From contig NZ_VLKP01000003.1 of the NCBI RefSeq assembly GCF_007830115.1, forward strand, positions 124,001 through 188,000: a DNA stretch of 64,000 nucleotides, written 5' to 3'. The notes under the pieces are model-generated. The model made no database searches. It saw only the letters and a program-made list of their open reading frames with translations, and had not been told where the DNA came from. The position numbers were made by a program, and so were the translations under genes. The stretch comes from Aerolutibacter ruishenii (GTDB lineage: Bacteria; Pseudomonadota; Gammaproteobacteria; Xanthomonadales; Xanthomonadaceae). Below, piece after piece: positions 19,193 through 28,332 of the stretch; the first letter of the stretch is position 1; the number at the start of each line of letters is the position of its first letter.

Positions 19193-21427
19193 ATGGGTCG
19201 TAGCAAGAACAGCCGCAAGTATCTGAGCCTGGCCATCGCCAGTGCGCTGCTGGCGCCGGCGGCATGGGCGCAGGAGTCGGCGCCGACGGGGCAGCAGTCG
19301 CAGCAGGCGACCACGCTGGACAAGATCACTGTTACCTCGCGCAAGCGGGAGGAGACGCTGCAGGAAGTGCCGATCGCGGTGACTGCGTTCACCGCCGAGG
19401 CATTGGACAAGCTGGCGGTCGAGGACCTGAGCGATCTGGACGCGCTGGTTCCCAACCTGACCGTCTATGCGGCGCGCGGCTCCAGTAGCACGGTGACCGC
19501 CTACATCCGCGGCATCGGCCAGTCCGACCCGTTGTGGGGCGTCGATCCGGGCGTGGGCATTTACCTGGACGACGTATACATCGCCCGTCCGCAGGGCGCT
19601 CTGCTCGACGTGTTCGACGTCCAGCGCGTGGAAGTGTTGCGCGGTCCCCAGGGCACCCTGTACGGCAAGAACACCATTGGCGGCGCGATCAAGTACATCT
19701 CGCGTGGCCTGCCGACCGACTTCGAGGGCAATGCCTCCGTCACCATCGGCAACTACAACCAGTTGGACGTGAAGGCCGCCGTGGGCGGCCCGATCGGTGG
19801 CGCGGACAGCGGCCTGCGCGGTCGTATCGCGGTAGCCAGCCTCAACCGCGACGGCTTCGGTAAGAACGTGGTGACCGACCAGGAAGTCAGCGATAAGGAA
19901 ATCCTGGCCCTGCGCGGCCAATTGGGGGCCTATGCGGGCGATGATTTCGACGTGCAGTTCGCCTTCGACTGGGTCGATGACCAGTCGGGCGTGCGCGGTG
20001 CGCAAATGTTGGAAGGCAGCCGTTTCGTTCCCAGCGCACCGCCGATGGATTCGCGCTACGACGTGCGCAACGGCATGCCCAATGTCAACGACACCGAGCT
20101 GAAGGGCGCGTCGATGACGGTCAACTGGCGTCCGAATGAGGATTGGGCACTCAAGTACGTGCTCGCCAAGCGTGAGTCCGACACCGAGACCAACATCGAC
20201 TTCGACACCACGCAAGCCAAGATCGCCGACGTCAAGGCGTTCTACAGCGATCAGCAGGTCAGCCACGAACTGCAGGCCAACTTCGACGCTGGCGGCCGCG
20301 CCCGTGGCGTGATGGGCCTGTACGCCTTTAACGGCGATGCCGGCGGCCAAGTGCTCAACAACTTCTTCAACCTGCTGTTCGGCGACACCCAGGGCAAGAT
20401 CCGCACCGAGAGCATCGCCCTGTACGCGGACTGGACCTTCGACCTGACCGAGAGGCTGAAACTGGACGTGGGTGCGCGCTACACCGACGAGGACAAGCGT
20501 GCGCAGGTGCTCAACCTGGGCTACAGCGATGCAACCTTCAGTCGCCCGATCTCGGTCGCGGCCAACTTCGACAAGACCATCAACTTCAAGAACACCTCGC
20601 CCAAGATCTCGCTGGACTACCAGGTCACCGATGACGTGATGCTGTACGCGCTGGCGACCCGCGGCTTCAAGTCGGGCGGCTACAACATCCGCGCCCAAGC
20701 AACCGCCGTGCCGCGTTCGGCCGAGCCGTTCGACGACGAGGTGGTGGACAGCTACGAGATCGGCAGCAAGATGTCGTTCCTCGACCAGACCTTGTTCCTG
20801 AATCTGGCCGCGTTCCACAACAAGTACAAGGACATCCAGCTGTCGGTGTTCACAGCCTACGACAGCAACGGCGACGGCACCGATGACGCGTTCTTTGGTG
20901 ACTTCACCAACGCCGGCGAAGGTACGGTCAACGGTGTGGAGTTCGAGTACCAGTGGCTGCCGACCCGCAACTGGGCGATCACAGGCAACCTGGCATGGCT
21001 GGACGGCAAGTACGACGAGTTCCGTTATGCCGGCCTGAACATCGCCGACGAGCAGGAGTTCACCAACGCCCCCGAGTTCTCCGGTGCGTTCAACGTGGAG
21101 TACCGTACCGATCTGGCCAATGGCGGCAACCTCTCCGCCCGTATCGGCTACAGCTACCAGTCTGAGGTGATCGCCACCACCGAAATCATCCGCGCGGAAG
21201 TGCCGCCGTTTGGTCGCGGGCCGATCACGCAGGACGGCTACGGTCTGGTCAACGCTGGCGTGACGTGGCGCATGAATGACGCCTGGTCGTTCTCGCTCAA
21301 CGGCAGCAACCTCGCCGATGAGGAGTACTTGACCACCGGTTACAACCTCAACCGCGCGTTGGGCGTGTACACCGGCTTCTATGGCTCCCCGCGCCAGTAC
21401 AGCCTGACGGCGCGTTACGATTTCTGA
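19193..21427 (+). CDS. TonB-dependent outer membrane receptor
   Basis: 744 residues. A signal peptide (LAIASALLAPAAWAQ, cleavage near residue 26) is followed by a TonB box (DKITVTSRKREE), a plug domain (~50-165; VEVLRGPQGTLYGKNTIGGAI) and a 22-strand beta-barrel ending in the outer-membrane signature YDF. Transports a bulky substrate into the periplasm with TonB-ExbBD energy. GGGGGAGGAG provides a strong ribosome site before ATG 19193. The substrate is unknown: neither siderophore-specific neighbours nor carbohydrate genes are present. It is divergent from the GntP permease, so the two could share regulation. Confidence 0.93.
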   Translation: MGRSKNSRKYLSLAIASALLAPAAWAQESAPTGQQSQQATTLDKITVTSRKREETLQEVPIAVTAFTAEALDKLAVEDLSDLDALVPNLTVYAARGSSSTVTAYIRGIGQSDPLWGVDPGVGIYLDDVYIARPQGALLDVFDVQRVEVLRGPQGTLYGKNTIGGAIKYISRGLPTDFEGNASVTIGNYNQLDVKAAVGGPIGGADSGLRGRIAVASLNRDGFGKNVVTDQEVSDKEILALRGQLGAYAGDDFDVQFAFDWVDDQSGVRGAQMLEGSRFVPSAPPMDSRYDVRNGMPNVNDTELKGASMTVNWRPNEDWALKYVLAKRESDTETNIDFDTTQAKIADVKAFYSDQQVSHELQANFDAGGRARGVMGLYAFNGDAGGQVLNNFFNLLFGDTQGKIRTESIALYADWTFDLTERLKLDVGARYTDEDKRAQVLNLGYSDATFSRPISVAANFDKTINFKNTSPKISLDYQVTDDVMLYALATRGFKSGGYNIRAQATAVPRSAEPFDDEVVDSYEIGSKMSFLDQTLFLNLAAFHNKYKDIQLSVFTAYDSNGDGTDDAFFGDFTNAGEGTVNGVEFEYQWLPTRNWAITGNLAWLDGKYDEFRYAGLNIADEQEFTNAPEFSGAFNVEYRTDLANGGNLSARIGYSYQSEVIATTEIIRAEVPPFGRGPITQDGYGLVNAGVTWRMNDAWSFSLNGSNLADEEYLTTGYNLNRALGVYTGFYGSPRQYSLTARYDF

Positions 21428-21557
21428 TCGATCCCTGGAGCGTTCAGGACGTGCGGCGGGTCCCGGCAACCGGACCCGCCGTTGTTTTTTCGCTATGCTC
21501 GAACGCAGTCTGGCGGCACGGCGTGTCGCCACAGTCTGAAGGGGAGCCGGGGCGCGA

Positions 21558-24500
21558 ATGCTGAGTTTCACCGCGGTCGCGCTGGCCAGCCTGGCATGGC
21601 TGGCACTGATGTTCGGCACGGCGCTGTGGGCCGAGCGCCACCCGGGCGTGTTGGGACGTCACTGGCGCCACATCTATGCCCTGTCGCTGGCGGTGCACTG
21701 CACCTCCTGGACGTTCTACGGCACCGTGACGCAGGCCTCGCGCTACGGCTGGCCGCTGCCGCCCACTTTCCTTGGCGCGATCCTGCTGTATGCGCTGGCC
21801 GTCGCCTTCATGATGCGGCTGGTGCGGCTGGCCCGGGACACCAATGCCACTTCGCTGGCCGACCTGATCGCCACCCGGCTTGGCAAGGACGCGTGGCTGG
21901 CGGCGACCGTGACGCTGGTGGCCGCATTGGGCCTGATTCCCTACATCGCGCTGCAGCTCAAGGCCGTGGCGATGAGTTTCGCGATGCTGACCACGCGCTC
22001 GGCCGCAGATGCCATCGAGCCGGCTTGGCAGGACATCGCCCTGTACGTGGCCCTGGCGATGGCGCTGTTCGCCATGCTGTTCGGGACCCGGCGCGCGGCC
22101 GCGACCGAGCACAACCGCGGGCTGGTGCTGGCGATGGCGTTCGAGTCGGTGTTCAAGCTGGCCGCGATGCTCGCATTGGGCTGTTTCGTCTGGTTCGGGT
22201 TGGACCTGCCGGCGCCGCCGGTATCCGCCACGCTGCCCGCCGACGCGATGCCTTCGGGCGGCTTCATGCCGCTGGTGCTGCTGGGCGCGATGGCCATGTT
22301 CATCCTGCCGCACCAGTTCCACATCGCGGTGGTGGAGTGCCGTGACGAGCGCCACGTGGCGACCGCGCGCTGGTTGTTTCCGCTGTACCTGGTGCTGATC
22401 GCGCTGCCGGTGCTGCCGCTGGCGAGGGCTGGCCAGGCGCTGCTGGCGGGGCAGGTGCCCTCCGATCTCTATGTGCTCGCGCTGCCCTTGTCGCAAGGCC
22501 GCGAAGCCCTGGCGCTGTTCGGGTTCCTCGGCGGCCTCAGTGCGGCGACCGGCATGGTCGTGGTCAGCACCCTGACACTCAGCCTGATGATCGGCAACCA
22601 CTGGTTCGCTCCCGGTTTGCTGCGCGGTGCCTGGTCGCGCCAGGACGGTGGTGACCTGCGCGGCCATGTCCTGCTGCTGCGCCGCGTTGGCATCGTGGCC
22701 ATCATGCTGCTGGCATGGGCCTACAGCCGCCTCATCGCCGGCAGTGACGCACTGGCCGACGTGGGCGCCGTGTCGTTCTCCGCGCTGGCCACGCTGGTGC
22801 CCGCGCTGGGCTTTGCCGTGTGGCGCCCGAAAACCCCGGCACGCGCCGCCCAGGTCGGCATCGTGCTCGGCTTCGTGGCATGGGCGTGGGCGTTGCTGGT
22901 GCCGATGACGGTGGAGATGCGCGGCGAGCCGGTGGCATGGCTGACCGCGGGACCCTTCGGCCAGGCCTGGTTGGCTCCGGATGCGTTGTTTGGACTCACG
23001 GGCTGGAGCCGCCTGGGCCGCGCGGTGGGCGCAAGCCTGTTCGTGGGAACGATGGGCACGCTCGTCGCGGCGGCATGGGGCAGCGAGGCGCCTCGCAAGG
23101 CAAGGCTTGGCCTGGATGCACGGGCGCTGCGTGATGCCGGCCTGCGCTTTCTTTCGCGCGACCGCGTGGACCAGCTGCTGACGGATGCCGCGGGCGAGGG
23201 CGCCGCGCCGGCAGAACTCGAAGCGCGCATGGAACGCGAACTGGCCGCCGTGCTGGGCACTGCGTCGGCGCGCGTGTTGCTCGATGCAGCGCGGCGCGAA
23301 GCCGGTCGTGACCTCGACACCGTTGCCGCCATCGTCGGCGTGGCCTCGGCCGACCTGCGCTTCAACCAGCGAGTACTGGAGGCGGCGTTGCAGAACATGT
23401 CGCAGGGCATCAGCGTGGTGGATGCCCAACTGCGGCTGGTGGCGTGGAACCGGCGCTACGTGGAGCTTTTCGGCTATCCCGAAGAACTGCTGCAGATCGG
23501 GCGACCCATCGCCGACCTGTCGCGCTGGGCGCTGGCGCAGGTGCCGCACGGCCCCGATACCGAGCTGGCGCTGGAGCGGCGGCTTGCCTTCATGCTTGCG
23601 GGCACGCCGCACTTGTCCGAACGCGTGCTGCCCGACGGCACTATCATCGAGATCCGCGGCAACCCCATGCCTGGCGGCGGCTTCGTGGCCACTTTCACCG
23701 ACGTCACCGCGTTCCGCCATGCCGAGGCGGGCCTGATCCAGGCCAATGAAACCCTGGAGCAGCGCGTGGCCGAGCGGACCGTCGACCTGGAAGCGGCCAA
23801 GCGCGAGGCCGAGCGCGCCAACGACGCCAAGAGCCGCTTCCTGGCGGCCATTGGCCATGACCTGATGCAGCCGTTGCATGCGGCGCAGTTGTTCACCGAT
23901 GCGCTGTCGCAGCAGGTGCGCAATCCCGCGCAGCGCGCGACGGTGGCACAGATTGGTGGCGCGCTGGACTCCACCAGCGACCTGCTGAACGGCCTGCTGG
24001 ACATGTCGCGGCTGGAGGCGGGTGGCCTGGAGGCGCAGCCGCGCGAGTTGCCGATTGCCGAGGTGCTGGACCCGCTTGCTTCGGAGTTCGGCGCGATCGC
24101 CGCGGCACGTGGATTGCGCTTCCGATACGTGCCCAGCCGCGCGTGGGTGCGCACCGATCCGCAGTTGTTGCGCCGCGTACTGCAGAACTTCCTCGCCAAC
24201 GCGGTGCGCTATACCGTATCCGGTTCGGTGCTGCTGGGGGTGCGCATGGGCGGCGACGCGCTGCGCATCGAAGTGCTCGATACCGGCCCGGGCATTCCGG
24301 TGGAACAGCAACGGCGCATCTTCGAGGAGTTCCGTCGCGGTGACGACGCGCCGGGGCAGGGCCTCGGGTTGGGCCTGGCCATTGCCGACCGCATCGCCGA
24401 GTTGTTGGAGTCTCCCATCGGTCTGCGCAGCCGGCTGGGGCGCGGCACCGCCTTCACCGTGCGGGTTCCACGCGTGGAAAGCCGCCCGCGGGTGGTGGCA

Positions 24501-24908
24501 CCTGCACAGGTGCAACGCACCGGCTTGGCCGGCACGCGCGTGCTGGTGCTCGACAACGATGCCGTCGCACTGGACGCCCTCGCGCACCTGCTGCGGACAT
24601 GGGGCTGCGATGTCGTTACCGCCGGCGATGGCGAACAGGCGGCCGCCGCATTGATGGGTGGGCCTGTGGCGCTATGGCTGTTCGACTACCACCTCGATGA
24701 TGGCGACACCGGTACCGCGGTGGTGGACCGGTTGGCGCAACGCTTCGGCGCGCGGCCAACGGTGATCCTGAGCGCCGATGCCAGCGAGGCGGTGCGCCGC
24801 GACGTGCAGGACGCTGGATTCACCCTGCTGCGCAAGCCGCTCAAGCCGCTTGCCTTGAAGTCCGTGCTGGATCGCCTGCTGGCCTCGCGCGAACTGCAGC
24901 CGGCCTGA
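21558..24908 (+). CDS. CrbS/MxtR-like hybrid sensor kinase with symporter (SSF) domain
   Basis: 1116 residues. The N-terminal ~500 residues form about 13 membrane helices of the sodium:solute symporter (PutP-like) type. A helical linker (~505-600), a PAS domain (~605-720, NMSQGISVVDAQLRLVAWNR), a HisKA domain with H767 (AIGHDLMQPLHAAQ), a HATPase domain (N box NFLANAVRYT ~877, G boxes DTGPGIP and GLGLGLAIADR) and a receiver with phospho-acceptor D1043 (LFDYHLDDG) follow. This order is that of CrbS (Vibrio) and MxtR (Pseudomonas), which control the acetate switch. The partner response regulator is convergent, six bases away. Architecture sure; ligand inferred. Confidence 0.88.
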   Translation: MLSFTAVALASLAWLALMFGTALWAERHPGVLGRHWRHIYALSLAVHCTSWTFYGTVTQASRYGWPLPPTFLGAILLYALAVAFMMRLVRLARDTNATSLADLIATRLGKDAWLAATVTLVAALGLIPYIALQLKAVAMSFAMLTTRSAADAIEPAWQDIALYVALAMALFAMLFGTRRAAATEHNRGLVLAMAFESVFKLAAMLALGCFVWFGLDLPAPPVSATLPADAMPSGGFMPLVLLGAMAMFILPHQFHIAVVECRDERHVATARWLFPLYLVLIALPVLPLARAGQALLAGQVPSDLYVLALPLSQGREALALFGFLGGLSAATGMVVVSTLTLSLMIGNHWFAPGLLRGAWSRQDGGDLRGHVLLLRRVGIVAIMLLAWAYSRLIAGSDALADVGAVSFSALATLVPALGFAVWRPKTPARAAQVGIVLGFVAWAWALLVPMTVEMRGEPVAWLTAGPFGQAWLAPDALFGLTGWSRLGRAVGASLFVGTMGTLVAAAWGSEAPRKARLGLDARALRDAGLRFLSRDRVDQLLTDAAGEGAAPAELEARMERELAAVLGTASARVLLDAARREAGRDLDTVAAIVGVASADLRFNQRVLEAALQNMSQGISVVDAQLRLVAWNRRYVELFGYPEELLQIGRPIADLSRWALAQVPHGPDTELALERRLAFMLAGTPHLSERVLPDGTIIEIRGNPMPGGGFVATFTDVTAFRHAEAGLIQANETLEQRVAERTVDLEAAKREAERANDAKSRFLAAIGHDLMQPLHAAQLFTDALSQQVRNPAQRATVAQIGGALDSTSDLLNGLLDMSRLEAGGLEAQPRELPIAEVLDPLASEFGAIAAARGLRFRYVPSRAWVRTDPQLLRRVLQNFLANAVRYTVSGSVLLGVRMGGDALRIEVLDTGPGIPVEQQRRIFEEFRRGDDAPGQGLGLGLAIADRIAELLESPIGLRSRLGRGTAFTVRVPRVESRPRVVAPAQVQRTGLAGTRVLVLDNDAVALDALAHLLRTWGCDVVTAGDGEQAAAALMGGPVALWLFDYHLDDGDTGTAVVDRLAQRFGARPTVILSADASEAVRRDVQDAGFTLLRKPLKPLALKSVLDRLLASRELQPA

Positions 24909-24914
24909 TGCGCC

Positions 24915-25580
24915 TCAGCCCGCGACCTGCCGCGACGGGTCGCTGAGCTCCAGCTCGCGCAGGATCACCCCGGCCTGGGTACGGTTTCGTACCCCCAGGC
25001 GCTCGAAGATGGCGGACAGGTGTGCCTTCACCGTCCGCTCCTGCACGTCCAGGCGGTCGGCGATCTGCTTGTTCAACAGTCCCTGAGCCACGTAAGTCAG
25101 CACGCGGAACTGCTGCGGCGAGAGGCTGGCCAGCCGCGAGGCGAGGTTGGTGTCGCTGCTGGAACTCTGGGTGCGCGCCACGGCCGCGCGCAGCGACGCG
25201 GGCAGCCATTGCTCGCAGGCCAGTACCGCGCGCACTGCATCGCGCAGTTCTTCAAGTCCAGAACTCTTGGGCAGGTAGCCGGCCGCTCCGTGGTCCAGCG
25301 CACGCCTTACCACGCGCGGATCGTCGTTGGCCGACACCACCACCACCGCCACCTCCGGGTGTTGCGCGCGCACGGCGGCGAGCCCTGCCAGCCCGTGGTT
25401 GCCGGGCATGTGCAGGTCCAGCAGCACCAGGTCGATGCCCGGATCGGCCTCCAGCGCCGCCAGTACGCCATCCAGGCTGTCAGTCTCGGCTACGTTGGTA
25501 TCCGGCACGGCATCGATGGCCGCCTGGCGCAGGGCGGCTCGGAACAGCGGGTGGTCGTCGGCGATGAGGAGTGAGGGCAT
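24915..25580 (-). CDS. LuxR/NarL-type response regulator (CrbR/ErdR/AgmR-like)
   Basis: 221 residues. Receiver domain at ~1-120 with acidic D8/D9, phospho-acceptor D55 (VLLDLHMPG) and K105; a LuxR-type helix-turn-helix at ~150-212 (LSPQQFRVLTYVAQGLLNKQIADRLDV begins it). It is read toward the hybrid kinase, leaving six bases between the two stop codons, and is the obvious partner. Divergent from the 3-hydroxybutyrate-oligomer hydrolase, with a GTAC-N4-GTAC inverted repeat in the shared gap. In CrbR/ErdR systems the regulator activates acetyl-CoA synthetase and acetate uptake genes. Confidence 0.88.
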   Translation of the reverse strand: MPSLLIADDHPLFRAALRQAAIDAVPDTNVAETDSLDGVLAALEADPGIDLVLLDLHMPGNHGLAGLAAVRAQHPEVAVVVVSANDDPRVVRRALDHGAAGYLPKSSGLEELRDAVRAVLACEQWLPASLRAAVARTQSSSSDTNLASRLASLSPQQFRVLTYVAQGLLNKQIADRLDVQERTVKAHLSAIFERLGVRNRTQAGVILRELELSDPSRQVAG

Positions 25581-25644
25581 GGCAGGCTCAGGCTTCCTGA
25601 CTAGCCTAGCAAGCCCGCATCGAATTTTTCATTGCGGCGAGGTG

Positions 25645-25656
25645 GTACCAAAGTAC
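25645..25656. promoter_or_regulatory. GTAC-CAAA-GTAC inverted repeat, possible CrbR-type operator
   Basis: Two GTAC half sites separated by four bases (context TGGTACCAAAGTACGA) lie between the response regulator gene and the hydrolase gene, 37 bases upstream of the hydrolase start. The position fits an activator site for the hydrolase or autoregulation. A CrbR target motif has been published, but I cannot verify that this sequence matches it. Confidence 0.4.
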
Positions 25657-25692
25657 GATGAAGCGCACGATGGCGGTTGCTACGCTCTGCGC

Positions 25693-27552
25693 ATGACCAT
25701 GCCACCGATCCTGCGCCGAACGGGCGCCAGCACGCTCCACCTCCTCCTGGCCTGCGGCGCACTGGCGATGGCCGGCTGCAGCACCCCGGGTTCCACGCGT
25801 ACTTCGGGAGACCGTGACGTGTTTGGTTCCACGCGCATTACCGAGCATCGTGGCCATGACGACCTGCTGACCGCCGGCCTCGGCCTTGACGGCCTGCGTG
25901 CAATGACGCCGCCGGCCTTCGCCGACGCCGCGGCACCCACCCCGGCCGAACTGCGCCGTCGTGCACTGTGGGCCAACTGGCGTGGCATCGCCGACATGGC
26001 ACCGGGCGGCGGCTACGGCAACCTGTACGGCAGCACAGTCGCGGTACCGGGTCGTGAATTCAGCACTTTCGCCACCGTGCCGGGCGCGAACCAGCCGCAT
26101 CGCGTGCTGGTGCAGGTGCCGGATGCCTTCGACCTCGAGCGCCGCTGCGTCGTGGTGACCGCTGCCTCGGGTTCACGCGGGGTGTACGGCGCTATTGCCG
26201 TCGCGGGTGCATGGGGCCTGCCCAAGGGGTGCGCTGTGGCGCACACCGACAAGGGCGCGGGCACCGACTATTTCGACCTGGACAGCGGGCAGGGAGTTCG
26301 CCTGGATGGTACGGTCGGTACCGTTGCCGATGGACTGGCGTTCGCGCCGGGAGCCCCCGCGGGCGCACGCGGCGTCGCGTTCAAGCACGCCCACTCCGGC
26401 GACAACCCCGAGGCCGACTGGGGCCGCCACGTGAAGCAGGCGGCGCAGTTCGCGCTGCAGTCGCTCGGCACCGCGTTCCCGCAGGCGGCACCGTTCACCT
26501 TCGACAACACCCGCGTCATTGCGGTGGGCATCTCCAACGGTGGCGGCGCAGTGCTGCGTGCGGCCGAACTGGAGGGCGACTGGTTGGATGCCGTAGTCGC
26601 TGGCGAGCCTAACGTGCTGGTGGAAGGCCACGGCAGCCGTGCCCTGTACGACTACACCACCGAGGCCGCGCTGCTGATGCCGTGCGCGCTGTTGCACCCG
26701 TCGCTGGCGCCGTTGCCGCAGCCGCCGATGACGGCGCAGGTCGCCCCGTTGTGGGCCGCGCAGTGCGCCACGTTGCAGAAGGCCGGCTTGGTGGAGGGTG
26801 CGGACACCACCGCGCAGGCCGCTTCGGCCTACCAGCGGCTGCACGATGCAGGCTGGACCGATGAGGCGCTGCGCGCAGGTGCATTGTCGGCCGGGTTTGA
26901 CCTGTGGCGCTCGGTGGCGGCTACGTACGCGTCGGCCTACACGCGTGCCGCGCTGGGGCCGTCGCCGTGCGGCTACACTTTCGCCGCCGTGGACGCCACC
27001 GGCAAGCCTCGCGCCGCCACCACCGTCGAGCGCGCCGCATGGTGGAGCGACGCCAGCGGTATTCCTCCGGGAGCGGGCGTGCAGGCCATCCCGCCGGCCG
27101 GCTCCAATCCGATGACCGACCTGCAGTGCCTGCGAGCACTGTGGACCGATGCGAACGACGCGCGGGCCGCCAAGCTGCGCCAGGGCGTGGCCCAGACCCG
27201 CGCGGGGATGCCGCGCGCCGGCCTGCCGGTGGTCGTGGTCCATGGCACCAGCGACGGGTTGATCCCGATGGCGTTCACCAGCGTGCCGTACGTCGCGGGG
27301 GCGAAGGCCTCCGGGCGCGATGTGCGCTTCTGGCAGGTGCGTAATGCCCAGCACTTCGATGGCTTCCTCGGCCTGCCGGACTATGCCGCCCGCTACGTGC
27401 CGCTGCTGCCATACGTGTATGCCGCGCTGGATCGCGTGCAGGCACACCTGGACGGCAACGGCCCGCTGCCCGCCGATGCGGTGATCGCCACCGTGCCTCG
27501 TGGCGCCGGGAATGCGCTGGAGGCGCGCCACCTCGCCATGCCGGCGGAGTGA
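25693..27552 (+). CDS. D-(-)-3-hydroxybutyrate oligomer hydrolase (lipoprotein)
   Basis: 619 residues, the size of the 3HB-oligomer hydrolase family, which cleaves soluble hydroxybutyrate dimers and oligomers released from PHB. A lipoprotein signal ends at C29 (ALAMAGC), so the enzyme should be exported and membrane-anchored. The serine nucleophile is S281 in GISNGGG (G-x-S-x-G), and the C-terminal region has NAQHFDGF, with a likely catalytic His. ATG 25693 (MTMPP) was chosen because the signal peptide starts there; a much longer upstream frame runs antisense through the regulator gene. It precedes pssA and the PHA synthase genes. Confidence 0.9.
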   Translation: MTMPPILRRTGASTLHLLLACGALAMAGCSTPGSTRTSGDRDVFGSTRITEHRGHDDLLTAGLGLDGLRAMTPPAFADAAAPTPAELRRRALWANWRGIADMAPGGGYGNLYGSTVAVPGREFSTFATVPGANQPHRVLVQVPDAFDLERRCVVVTAASGSRGVYGAIAVAGAWGLPKGCAVAHTDKGAGTDYFDLDSGQGVRLDGTVGTVADGLAFAPGAPAGARGVAFKHAHSGDNPEADWGRHVKQAAQFALQSLGTAFPQAAPFTFDNTRVIAVGISNGGGAVLRAAELEGDWLDAVVAGEPNVLVEGHGSRALYDYTTEAALLMPCALLHPSLAPLPQPPMTAQVAPLWAAQCATLQKAGLVEGADTTAQAASAYQRLHDAGWTDEALRAGALSAGFDLWRSVAATYASAYTRAALGPSPCGYTFAAVDATGKPRAATTVERAAWWSDASGIPPGAGVQAIPPAGSNPMTDLQCLRALWTDANDARAAKLRQGVAQTRAGMPRAGLPVVVVHGTSDGLIPMAFTSVPYVAGAKASGRDVRFWQVRNAQHFDGFLGLPDYAARYVPLLPYVYAALDRVQAHLDGNGPLPADAVIATVPRGAGNALEARHLAMPAE

Positions 27553-27648
27553 CCTGCGCCGCAACGCCGTGCTTGCCCTGTTCACGTTGTCTTTGGCACG
27601 CTGATGGGATGAGGGTCACCACCTGACCTGCCGACGACAGGAGTCGCC

Positions 27649-28266
27649 ATGTCGCGCCGCCATTTCTCCATGCTCCGCGAGTTCCACCTCGCGGACTGGT
27701 TCACCCTCGCCAATGCCTTCTGCGGCACCGGTGCCATCTTCGCCGCCATGCGCTTCCTGCAGGAGGGCGTGGTACGCGACCTGATGATCGGCATGGCGCT
27801 GATACCGCTGGCTTTCGTCTTCGACGCGCTGGATGGCCGCATCGCGCGCTGGCGCAAGTCCGCCTCCACCCTGGGCCGCGAACTGGACTCGCTGGCGGAC
27901 GTGATCTCGTTCGGCGTGGCGCCGGCCGCGCTGGGTTACGCCTGCGGCCTGCAGGGCGGCTGGGACTGGGTAGTGCTGAGTTACTTCGTCGGTTGCGGCG
28001 TGAGCCGCCTCGCGCGCTACAACGTCACCGCCGAGCAGCTTTCCGGCGACGAGGGCAAGGTCAAGTATTTCGAAGGCACACCGATACCGACCAGCCTGGT
28101 GCTGGTCATCGTGCTCGCCGTGGCCGCATGGCAGGGGGCGATCGGCGAGGACCTGTGGTTCGGGATGGTCAGGCTCGGGCCGTGGCAGTTCCATCCGCTG
28201 GTGCTGATGTTCGCGCTGTCCGGCTCGTTGATGATCAGCAAGACCCTGCGCATTCCCAAACCCTGA
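27649..28266 (+). CDS. pssA: CDP-diacylglycerol--serine O-phosphatidyltransferase
   Basis: Makes phosphatidylserine, the precursor of phosphatidylethanolamine, in the inner membrane. 205 residues with about six hydrophobic segments. The CDP-alcohol phosphotransferase motif D-G-x2-A-R-x8-G-x3-D-x3-D is complete at D62, G63, A66, R67, G76, D80 and D84. CAGGAG precedes ATG 27649. This is the integral-membrane (subclass II, Bacillus-like) form rather than the E. coli PssA. Sits between PHB-related genes without obvious functional link. Confidence 0.93.
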   Translation: MSRRHFSMLREFHLADWFTLANAFCGTGAIFAAMRFLQEGVVRDLMIGMALIPLAFVFDALDGRIARWRKSASTLGRELDSLADVISFGVAPAALGYACGLQGGWDWVVLSYFVGCGVSRLARYNVTAEQLSGDEGKVKYFEGTPIPTSLVLVIVLAVAAWQGAIGEDLWFGMVRLGPWQFHPLVLMFALSGSLMISKTLRIPKP

Positions 28267-28300
28267 ACATAGCGCCGTTGGCGCACCGCAACAATTCCGT

Positions 28301-28309
28301 TGCTATGAT
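28301..28309 (+). promoter_or_regulatory. Candidate extended -10 promoter of phaEC
   Basis: TGC-TATGAT is an extended -10 element (TG-n-TATGAT) 24 bases upstream of the phaE start. No good -35 is seen at normal spacing (TTGGCG at 28278 is 20 bases away). It would give phaE-phaC a transcript of their own after pssA. Confidence 0.4.
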
Positions 28310-28332
28310 CAGGACAAACGCGGGAGGGCACG

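Noticed and set aside
21444-24587. 1047-residue frame antisense to the hybrid kinase
   Set aside because: Gln/Arg/His-rich shadow; the sense strand has a full set of kinase motifs.
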